Made by a program: the position numbers and the translations under genes
Assembly: GCA_963573385.1 (NCBI GenBank)
Contig: CAUYLG010070618.1
Location: 37,943-101,942, forward strand
Direction: 5' to 3'
DNA length: 64,000 nt
From: Cacajao melanocephalus
Lineage: Eukaryota; Chordata; Mammalia; Primates; Pitheciidae
In this document: positions 54,959 to 64,000 of the stretch, piece by piece
Numbering within the stretch: the first letter of the stretch is position 1
How the letters are laid out: every line of letters begins with the position of its first letter
Notes under the pieces: model-generated
The model's input: only the letters and a program-made list of their open reading frames with translations
Databases searched by the model: none
Told to the model about the DNA's origin: nothing

Positions 54959-55309
54959 TTGATAATACTTAATTATATCAATTATTATCAAGAATGGCCA
55001 TTATCAAAAATAAAAAAGAATAGATGTTGGCATGGATACAGTGAAAATGGGACACTTCTCCACTGCTGGTGGGAATGTAAACTAGTACAGCCGCTATGGA
55101 AAACAGTGTGGAGATTCCTTAAAGAACTAAAAGTAGAGCTACCATTTGATCCAGCAATCTCACTACTGGCTGTCTACCCAGAGGAAAAGAAGTCATTACA
55201 CAAAGAAGATACTTGGACATGCATGTTTATAGCAGCACAATTGCAAAAAATGTGGAACCAGCCCAAAGGCCCATCAATCAATGAGTGGAGATACACACAT
55301 ACACACACA

Positions 55310-55340
<31 letters not shown>

Positions 55341-55498
55341 CACCCACACACACTATGGAATACTACTCAGCTATAAAAAGGAATGAATTAATGGCATTCA
55401 TAGCTACATGGATGGGATTGGAGACTCTTACTCTGAGTGAAGTAACTCAGGAATGGAAAATCAGACATCGTATGTTCTCACTTATATGTGGGAGCTAA
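54959..55498 (+). pseudogene. L1 ORF2 C-terminal remnant with in-frame CA repeat
   Basis: Longest uninterrupted frame in the window (179 codons). It translates to the ORF2p C-terminal region, with [20 protein letters not shown] and [10 protein letters not shown], then a Thr-His run coded by the CA microsatellite, then MEYYSAIKRNELMAF and the ORF2 end. The endonuclease and reverse-transcriptase domains lie upstream in a complete element and are absent, so it cannot act as a retrotransposase. The first residues are AT-rich and do not match. Confidence 0.85.
55292..55350. repeat. (CA)n microsatellite inside L1
   Basis: acacac runs with two 'at' breaks and a caccca break, between the L1 'atgagtggag' and 'actatggaatac' text. 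Confidence 0.94.
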
Positions 55499-55715
55499 GC
55501 TATGAGGATGCAAAGGCATAAGAATGATACAGTGGATTTGGGGGACTTGTGGGGAAAGGGTGGAAAGGCATGAGAGAAAAAAGTCTACAAATTGGTTTCA
55601 GTGTATACTGCTCAGGTGATGGGTTCACCAAAACGTCACAAATTGCTACTAAAGAACTTGTTCATGTAACCAAAAACTAAAAACCACCTGTTTCCCAAAA
55701 ACCTATGGAAATTAA

Positions 55716-56035
55716 AAAAAAATAGTTAAAATCTTAACAGTATCACTATGAACAGGAACATAGATCTAAACTGTGTCTCTGCAATGTACTCTCTGTTCAT
55801 TGTTGGCCAACTCTAGGTAATAAAGAAAATGTTCTTTTTAGTGCTGTTTTTAATGAAGGTTTGCCTTCCCAAGTTAAGACATGCAGTAGGCTTAATTTAA
55901 GCTTGTTTATTGGTATGATGTAGCGAATTGTCAATCCATGACTGATGTACTCCGAATTAATTGCTACAATAGTACTTCTCTTATATGGGCACTGGAATAG
56001 TAGAATAGTAGTAGTAGTGCAGCACTATTTGAATT
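55716..56035. other. Unassigned intronic DNA
   Basis: No gene or repeat recognised, apart from a short tagtagtag stretch near 56000. Confidence 0.5.
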
Positions 56036-56337
56036 TTGTTTTTTTCTTTTCAGAGGTGGGTTCTTGCTCTGTTGTGTAGGCTGAAGTGCAGTGGCATGAT
56101 CACAGCACATTCTTACTTTGGGGCTCAAGTAATCCTCCCAAGTAGCTGAGACTACAGGCAGGAGCCACCATGCTGGGCTAATTGGCTAATTTGTTTGTTT
56201 GTTTGTTTGGAGAACCAGGGTCTTGCTATGTTGCCCTTGAACATAGGGCTGATCTTGAACTTCGGGAGTCAAGCAATACTCCTGCCTTGGCCTTCCAAAG
56301 TGCTGAGATTACAATCTTGAGCCACTGTGCCTGGGTA
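56036..56337 (-). mobile_element. Old AluJ, - strand, rearranged
   Basis: gggttcttgctctgttgtgt, agtgcagtggcatgatcaca, tagctgagactacaggcagg and agggtcttgctatgttgccc. It has a gtttgtttgtttgtttg tract and several deletions. Confidence 0.88.
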
Positions 56338-58369
56338 GCATCTTTAAAAGAGTGAAATAACAGTAAATATGAAGCACCATCAGATTCTTTTAAGGGATGT
56401 GAAAAAAGTACAAAAGTGTTTAATTGAACTAGTAGGGGGAAAAAAACATGGAAAGGTAATGGTAAGTAAAATAGAGGAAACCAAAACAGAACAAAATGTG
56501 ACCCACCTAGTGTGCTTGAAGAGAGACGAGATTTATGCCAGTGATAAAGCTGGTTGGTATATTCATAATCAATTTGCTTTTAGTCATGAGAAAATATAGA
56601 TAAGGCATCATGTTTTATTTCATTTATGAGAACACATAGAAGGCTCTGCACAGTTACATTAATTGGAATGTTACTGAAATAGTTCTCTGTGCATTCTTAC
56701 AAAATGAATAAAATATTGAATTTAACTATAAAAATTATGGTTATGGCGAAGTTTTGGGGTATTAAATTGGCAAAAATATTCACAACTGTCATTATCAACA
56801 CATTTTATTATGAAAGTCTCTCTGGATTTTAGAATGTGGTATTGTTTTAGACTTAAAATGTGTGGTTGGAATAATTGGAAGGCTAGAATGGCAAAATTAT
56901 ATTATTGAAAAGGCCCAAAAATCCAAGCTAGGATACTAGGAAGTTAGAGAAAGCTTTAAAAATCAGTGGCGGTGTGTGTAGGATTGCCATAGTTTGGTTA
57001 TTCCTGGAGAAAAGATGCTGAGTGGCTATTCCCAGTGCAGATCCCAATGGCTGTTCCCCACTCTGTTAAGTCTTGCAGCATAAAAGCCATTGGGAGATAT
57101 CAGGCTTAAAAAAAAAAAAAAAGAAAAAATTATTCTGACCTTGAAAAGTCTGACTGTATTGAAGCATTATATAGGCTCTGTTCCTTTCCCTCTTGTTCTG
57201 AATGATGGCTAGCAGAATAGTGGTGAAGTACACTACCCATTCAAACTGAAACTGACCTCTCCTTCACTGCATAACGTCTATGTGATTTTCAGCCTCTTTT
57301 AACATTGATGGATAGGCATGCAATGACTTTTGTAGACAGTTTGATGTTTATACATTGCCTTTCTGAGCATCTGTCATTTTTTCTGTTTTTTTTTTCATGT
57401 TTTTCATACCAAAACAATATTGCTAATAACATTTGGAATATTGCAGGTTTGATTTTCAAACTTCAGATTTTCTGAGTCCATTCTGTTAACTAAGAAGAAT
57501 AAATTGTATAATTGATTTTAATTTTGTTTTATATGGAATACATGCTTCTAACTGGACCTACTATGTAAATATTTTTTATCCTATTGAATTACATTCTAAG
57601 TTAATTTTCTATGAAAGCTTTTGTACATACACATGGCACATGCATGATTCACATTTTTTGTTTAATTCCATGATAGTAAGAATACATGTTTGCAAAGTGA
57701 AAGAGCCCAAATGTTTAGACACTGGATTATTTATTCAGAAATCAGAAACCATAGATAATATAGTCTAAAAATATGTAGTCATATTTTTAGATGTGATAAA
57801 CACAACAAAGATATATGCATAATCTGAAATTTATTTAGTTACGAAAACAGTCATTTGAGTCATGCAATGTAATTTTATTTTTATTTTTAACATATCAATA
57901 AAACGAGAATAGCACCAAAGTAAGAGGGAACATTACTGAATGAAATTTAGCTTCAATAAATATAGCCAAGAGTGATCTCAAACGTGACAATTGATTGTCA
58001 TGTAGCTTTGGAACTTAAGTATATATCCAAAAAGTAATTTTAACAGTTATTAACAAAATTGTTATTGGATAATTAATAGAAGATTAGAAAATTGAAGACT
58101 GAAAGTTACTGAACAGAGATAACACTCACTAGAATTATTCATGATTGAATTTGAGATGATTCTCTCTTATGTGCTATATGGTATTTGCATTGGAACATCT
58201 CACTGATACTGATACCTCTTATCAGTGAAGATGGCTGCATTGACCTTAGAAGTAAAGAGATAATTTGGGGCAAATTATAGCAACACTTCAGTGATCCCTC
58301 TAAATACATCTTTCACTGTAACAAAAGAGCCTCTGTGGGAAATGGCGACTTCATGCCATGATTTCTGAA
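56338..58369. other. Unassigned intronic DNA
   Basis: AT-rich sequence with a poly-A stretch near 57110. No gene or repeat recognised. Confidence 0.5.
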
Positions 58370-58687
58370 TCATGATACAACCTTATTGAATTTATGAAGG
58401 ATGAGGTCAGAAAGCGAGACATAATTTCTGGGCGTAATAATCCGTTTGGATTTCTCATTGTGTAGAACTGAAAAAAATTGCAGTTGATGCCAGAGGTAGC
58501 AAAATTTTCCATCTAAAACTAAAAATATAATAGGCCCATAAATGAACATAACTACATCTAACCACCAAATGGCATTGGGACATTCTGATTGTGGGTTGTG
58601 GCTTTTGGCTGGCAGTCTACCTGGGGACCACACCATAGCATAAGTCACATGACCTGTGTAAAGCAGCTGACAGAACAACAAAACCAA
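58370..58687 (-). other. Unrecognised 105-codon open frame, probably non-coding
   Basis: Encodes a hydrophobic peptide with an inner apolar stretch (MFIYGPIIFLVL). I recognise no family and see no splice or promoter context. It lies antisense in the intron. Most likely chance, or debris of an old element. Confidence 0.12.
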
Positions 58688-61600
58688 GAATGCCTTAAAA
58701 CATCTTATACTTTATGAATCAATATTAGGAAGTCCTTTTAGTTTTTCTCTTCTTGGCTTTAGGTATTTCAAAACCTGTTAAACAGGTGAGGTTGATGAGG
58801 GAAGCCAACAAATATAGTTTGTGATTTTGGGCAGTTGTGTTTGCAAGTCGAGAGCACTTTGTTTGATCAACTTGCAGTCATTTATAAAGCAAAAGATAGT
58901 ATTCAGTTAGCTCAATTTTATGCAGTTTGTTTTATGTTACATGGGGATATTATAAAGAAGCATATTTTCAATTACTGCTGAATACGGCCTATAAGATATA
59001 CATAGCCTGATGGTCATTGTTCATTCCTACAGATATGATGCCTCTTGGCATATCTCTTAGGTGAAAGAGATTCCCTCTTGGTAATGTCCTAGGGCAAAAG
59101 GTCACTTTGTGTCCAGGACATTAAAACCAATATTAACTTCTATAATATATAGAGGACAGGTTAGTCTTGGAAAACACTTTTTAATTATCTGATCATGTGG
59201 CTAAAATATGTAGGCTGATAATTAGACTTCCTTGCTCTCTGAACAACAGAAATGTCCCGTGAGCCCAGGCTGATATACAGCACTTTCTTCTATCAGATGC
59301 TTTTGGTTATAAGTTTTTTCCTGAAGTTGACAGGAACATAAAAACTATACAACATTTAATTTTTCCTTGAAAAAGTGCTTATATTTTCAGAACACATAGT
59401 CCCTAATTAGAGTAAATTACTCCTGATGGAATAAGCATTCTGCAAAGGCAGGAAAGAAACCAAATTTAATTTCCCAGTGCCATAGGGAGGTCTTGACTAT
59501 TCAAAAACTGTCTCTAAATCTTAGGAACTATGCTTTCAAGGGCTAAACTAATAGAACTGAGCAGGAAATAAGCCTGATTAGCATTTTGTAAGTAATTTTG
59601 AGCACAAAAGATATATTTACAATAATAGCCAAGACTTATCATCCACAATTGAACCTGACACTAGCAAAAAGGGAAAAGTAAATTGAAACCATTAAAATGA
59701 CATCAAATAAATTATGATATTCATTTTCTTGTACACCGCTTATCACTTTTTAATTTTTAAAAATATGGTTGATATCTCTAGATCCTAAAAAGGGGAATGG
59801 GTTAGCATTGATTTGGATGGCTTATGAAACATTTATATCCCTGCTGTTCACTTGTTGTTCTTAATTCATAACACAGCTTTCTCAAGGCCCTCACTTTAAT
59901 TCAGCCTGTCAGTTGCCACTATCTATAATCAGGAGGCCTGGAGGTATGTATAGGTTTTCCCCAAACAATTTCAATGTATAACCTCTGGCTTTTTTCTAAG
60001 GCATTATTTTGCATTCTTCCACTTGGGAAAGGGTGTTAGAAGTGATTCTAAATGTGGTTGGAAACACATTTATAGTACTCTGCAAATGCAATCTAATAAC
60101 CATATTACTCACCAGAAAACAAGTATTTTATGGAGCTATGGTTATCATCAAAGGAAAAAAAAAACCCTTTTTAGTAGAATTTTAATATGAGCTTTCCCCA
60201 TTTATAGCATGTACTAGATATCACTAAGATTACACTATTAAGGGTGTCCGTGGTACTTATAAAGCTGAATTTGTCAAAGAGAGAGTAAGACTCATTTTCT
60301 GTCGAGCACCTGTTCTCATCTTGCATTTTCGGAAGCAGTCAGTGAAAAGTCAAAGGTTTCATTTTTTTCTGGCCCCTTGAGAAAAGATTTGCCATTTGAC
60401 AACCACAGCCTGCTTTTCTGTCTCTACTTGGAGTTTGCTATGGCCATGTGGAGTCATTCCTCTGAACACTGATCTCTGCCTCTTGCTTTTATCGAAGGGT
60501 GATCTGCGAAAGCTTATTTCTATCAACCAACCACACATCCCACTGGTTTGAAGAAACCATTAATTCAGTGAAATTCACAAAGATATATACCATTCTATAG
60601 AATCATTAAATTAAAAAAAAAGTCTATGCAGAAAAAAAAAAAAGGTGGCTTTTGCAGAGAAACCAAAGCATGTGAAAATCAAGATGATTACAGTAAAACC
60701 AGTTATCACTTCAGTGCCCAAAGTGTTTACACATATGCTAGCTGTCTGTCTTATAGAATTAGGCATCCGAAGAAGAGGCTGTGTCCCACATATTTGCCAT
60801 GGTTCCCGATGGTTTCCATGCCAACAGTAGATTATTGTATTGTGCTGGAACTAATCTCTTTCTTCTCCAAACCACCAGGATGCTTTACACATCTCCTGCG
60901 TGGTACTTAACTCTGTAGGTTTACCTTAGGTAATTTCTTGTAGCCATGCACAAGTTTCTTAATAGTCTACCACAGAAGAAATAAGACAGAGTAGCTGTCT
61001 TGAGGCAGTTGTGCATGGCTTTGTATACCTTCAATCACTTGTTTACTGTAATCAAATATTTGTTGATAGATGGGTCACTGCGTTTATGAATCCAGTTTTG
61101 AGTCAAAAACAGATACACATAGGTTGTTACATCGAGTGCCTTTTGTTGTTATTTAAAGGGGTGCCATCATGGGATAGTTCTTAGGTGAAAATTTAGAATG
61201 GGGGTCAGGACAATGTTTCACTTTGCTCTTTAAGTTCATGTATGTGTATGATTTCTATGCATGATTTACATCAGTAATTTGTACCAGACTGCTTGAATAG
61301 CTAGCATATTACAAATGTGAATGTAGTTTTGTTGTAAGTTTTACTTTTTTTTGTTGTTATGGTTAGAAAGTTATATTTTTCTGGGAGAAAAACTTCTCAT
61401 TCCTTTCCTCTGCTACATAATTTCTTATGCTTTCTGGAATTTTCTTTTTCCAATACTAATAATGGAGACTCAGTTTCTTGAGTACTAAGTTATGTTTGCC
61501 ATAGTTTATTATGTAACTGGAAAATAATAAAATAGTGTAGAAATCTGAAATTAATAATGGGACATATACTTTCTGTTAATGAAATTTGTCTCCTTTAAAC

Positions 61601-62232
61601 CTGTAACACTAGCAATATATGTCAAAAGATATAAAGGAGAGAAAAAAATAAGATATGAACCTATCAGTAGAAATACAAATATATAATTTTTAAAAAGTAT
61701 TAAAATATAAAAACGATACTAAAAACTTTTTAAAAAAAAAATGCATGCCCAAGTGGCTATTTGATAAGTATACTACACTTTCAGTCTTCCCTATTACTTT
61801 AATGTTCACAATGTATGCTGCTATGTGTATTTTAGTATTCAAAATGTACCTAAAAAAGAAACCATAAAAAAGCAAATTGTGCTGATATTATTATGTTTAG
61901 TAGTGTTTTGTGCTGTGAATGAACTTCCAGCAAAGATTTTTCTCATTTTATTTCAAACATAGGTGAGGTTACTTTGTTTGGCTTTCATTCTGTGTATCCC
62001 TATTAACATCTGAACCTCAGGAGAAATTACCTTTAAATTGGCAGTTAGACCTTGGCCATACAATATGACTGAATCTCCTTCTTCGTAGCCCTTCATCCGT
62101 CAGAGAAAGATTTGCTCAATCAAGTCCCCCTGCAGAAATACAGCTCTGGTCACCAGCTGTTCAAGGCAATGGATTGAAACAGTTGAAAGACTCTAAGAAT
62201 TTGGTCTTTATACAATTTATTTAAATAAGTTG
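58688..62232. other. Unassigned, mostly repeat-poor intron
   Basis: No transposon recognised over about 3.5 kb. Short A runs near 60620 and 61735. The stretch 60290-60560 has balanced composition and is a possible non-coding conserved element. Confidence 0.45.
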
Positions 62233-62975
62233 CTTCTTGAAAACATATACACTTTGTTCATTAACCATTTATATATATATATATATATATACATACACAC
62301 ACACACTATGCACACACACATTCTATACATACAATATATATACACATATATACACACAAAAATACTTTATGTGTATAGTGTGTGTGTGTGCATACAGTGT
62401 ATGTGTATGTGTACATACACATATATAAATGGTCAATGAACAAAATATATATGTTTTCAAGAAGTATAAAGATGGCTTAATATATCTGTCATACACACAC
62501 TATATATATTTATGTGTGTGTGTATATAGTGTGTATATATATATAGTGTGTGCATATTTTGCATGTATGTGTATATAGTGTATGTATATAGTGTATGCAT
62601 GTGTGTATATATAAATGGTCAATGAACAAAGTATTGTATGTGTTTTCAAGAAGCATAGAGATGGATTAGTATATTTGTCATACACACATACATGCACACA
62701 CACACACCATCTATACATACACAGTATATATACAGGTGTACGCACCATACACACATATATAATGTGTGTATAACGCATGTACACGTTATACATAGACACA
62801 CATATATAGTGTGCATCTGTATATGTGTGTCTATATAGTGTGTGTCTATATATGTGTGTTTATGTATAGTGTGTACATGCATTATACACACATATGTAGT
62901 GTCTATGTATAGTGTGTGTCTATATATATATATAGTGTCTATATAAAATATGTGTCTATGTATAGTGTGTGTGAG
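62233..62975. repeat. Complex TA/CA/TG array with inverted and direct copies
   Basis: About 740 bp of tatata, cacaca and tgtgtg blocks with gtgtctatatag-type units. A 43-bp segment at 62233-62275 is repeated in inverted orientation at 62422-62464 and again at 62608-62653. The last two continue into a shared agatgg...tgtcatacacac stretch, making a tandem unit of about 186-189 bp. Several open frames here are low complexity only. Confidence 0.9.
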
Positions 62976-63329
62976 ACAGATATACTCAGCCATGTCTATA
63001 ATTTGAAGAAGCTTATCTATAATTCACACTCATATTTGGTCTAGAATGAACATATACATTAGAAGCCCCAACAAAAGCATTCCAAGAATTTTTATAGTGA
63101 CAGTTCCTAAATAATGGGTAGCAAGGAAATGATAGCACTTTGAAAATCAGAGAGCTATATTTTTACATAACCTTTTATTACTTTTCTAAATAGTATTCCA
63201 TGAACTCATACAGATTTAATAATCAGGAAAAAAGTAGATATTTTGTTAACATGGATCTGAAATTGGACACTGCCCACATGTGATCTCTGTGATTCTGTAA
63301 ATACTTATTTGATTATTTTAAATTTATTT
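62976..63329. other. Unassigned intronic DNA
   Basis: No gene or repeat recognised. Confidence 0.5.
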
Positions 63330-63863
63330 TGCCATTTAATTACACAAATTATTAATTAGCAGTAAAACACACAAAAAGTCACCCATAATTAGAATCAACC
63401 TTTTTGTGCATAACATACTCTTTTATATATACAATGCCCATTATATAATCACATCACATAGGTATAGATATAGATATCGAGAGACAAACAGATAAATACA
63501 AAATAATTCACTCTTCTGTAATCTGCTTTCTTCATTCAACAATGTATCATTAACTTCTTTCCATTTCTATAAATTAGAATCTAGATTGAATGATGGCTCT
63601 TAAAATCTGTACAGTGTTTCACTAAAGAGATGTATTCTTCATAAGCTACTCAGCCTCTCCAGCACTTTCATAATCATGTACAAACATGTTTAAACATATT
63701 TATGACTGTTTAGGGAAAATTTCTAAATATAAATTTGGAAATGCAAAGTATAAATATCAAAAACAGATACTGTTTTAAAGCATTTAATGCATATTGTCAT
63801 ATTGCCTTTCTGAAACATGTGAGAGATACCCAAATTTTTGCCATCACTAATGGCCATTAAAAT

Positions 63864-63865
<2 letters not shown>
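63330..63865 (-). mobile_element. L1M-type fragment, antisense
   Basis: tctgctttcttcattcaaca, catattgcctttctgaaaca and tttttgccatcactaatggc follow antisense L1M ORF2 end ('attgccttccagaaaggttgtacc' region). Interrupted by the poly-T at 63866. Confidence 0.5.

Positions 63866-63895
<30 letters not shown>
63866..63895. repeat. 30-base poly-T
   Basis: Thirty consecutive T on the + strand. It may be the A-tail of a minus-strand retroposed sequence that continues to the right. Confidence 0.9.
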
Positions 63896-63896
<1 letters not shown>

Positions 63897-64000
63897 AGTT
63901 TAATTTTAAATTCCCAGGCTATATTTCAAATGTAAAAACAACCCCCCCCCGGTTAAAGCAAATATACTGCCACAGCCACCCGAGTATGTTGGTTTAAATT
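63896..64000 (-). other. Possible 3' end of a minus-strand retrocopy, partial
   Basis: Read on the minus strand, unique-looking sequence leads to attaaa (a variant poly-A signal) and then ctc and the 30-base A-tail. It includes a nine-C run at 63942-63950. No gene recognised. The body would lie beyond the window. Confidence 0.25.

Larger units (their letters stand above)
54790..55715 (+). mobile_element. L1P 3' end, sense
   Basis: tcaaaagaagatacacaaat, aagaaatgc-like gagaaatgcaaattaaaacc, ctgctggtgggaatgtaaac, tggaatactactcagctata, tatgttctcacttatatgtg and gatgggttcaccaaaacgtc, then an A-rich tail. The element has the end of ORF2 and the 3' UTR and is 5'-truncated. It carries an in-frame CA microsatellite. 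Confidence 0.93.

Noticed and set aside
62230..62993. Tyr/Thr/His/Ile-rich frames on both strands
   Set aside because: Pure consequence of TA/CA/TG repeats.

Overview
The window is primate nuclear DNA, very probably human. It contains eleven Alu copies in both orientations, primate-type LINE-1 (L1P) 3' ends, older L1M, L2, MIR and MER debris, MaLR-type LTRs, and long AT-rich stretches. There is no bacterial-style gene density, no CpG island and no promoter-like region. Nearly all of it is intron.

The only coding sequence I can support is one internal exon on the + strand, 2030-2421, encoding a glypican core segment. Its residues match my memory of glypican-6 (GPC6), exon 3, very closely. Bases 1-2029 are then the 3' end of intron 2, and 2422-64000 is the start of the very large intron 3. 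The exon has a pyrimidine-rich acceptor, a GT donor, an entry codon split 1|2 and a phase-0 exit. GPC6 is a GPI-anchored heparan-sulfate proteoglycan of the cell surface.

Layout: 1-5.5 kb, exon and sparse intron; 5.5-7.3 kb, old L1 and two Alus sharing one target site; 9.1-12.7 kb, L2 debris, a head-to-head L1 block and a 190-bp duplicated segment; 15.5-17 kb, two Alus, one inside an old DNA transposon; 25.2-27 kb, antisense L1M and L2; 30-32.4 kb, L2, MIR, Alu, MIR; 33.7 kb, hAT-like MER; 35-38.7 kb, MIR, L1M with an L1P nested and inverted at its 5' end, MIR, L2, Alu; 41-44.7 kb, MaLR-type LTR inside an older repeat, AluJ, MIR, further LTR/MER-like repeat; 45.3-47 kb, MER5A-like, then an L2 split by an L1; 50-50.7 kb, LTR split by an Alu; 52-56.3 kb, AluJ, L1M, L2, L1P with a (CA)n inside its ORF2 frame, old Alu; 62.2-63 kb, a large TA/CA/TG array with direct and inverted copies; 63.3-64 kb, antisense L1M cut by a 30-base poly-T, possibly the tail of a retrocopy leaving the window.

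No new biological system is evident. The observations most worth checking are two candidate cryptic exons with strong donors inside GPC6 intron 3 (21660-21780 and 48649-48718), the duplicated segment bracketing a rearranged L1 (11089-12713), the triple target-site duplication around two Alus, the twin-primed L1 at 36868, the inverted/direct repeat array at 62.2 kb and the poly-T element at the right edge. Repeat names come from remembered consensus patterns, not from a search, so subfamily names and edges are approximate.
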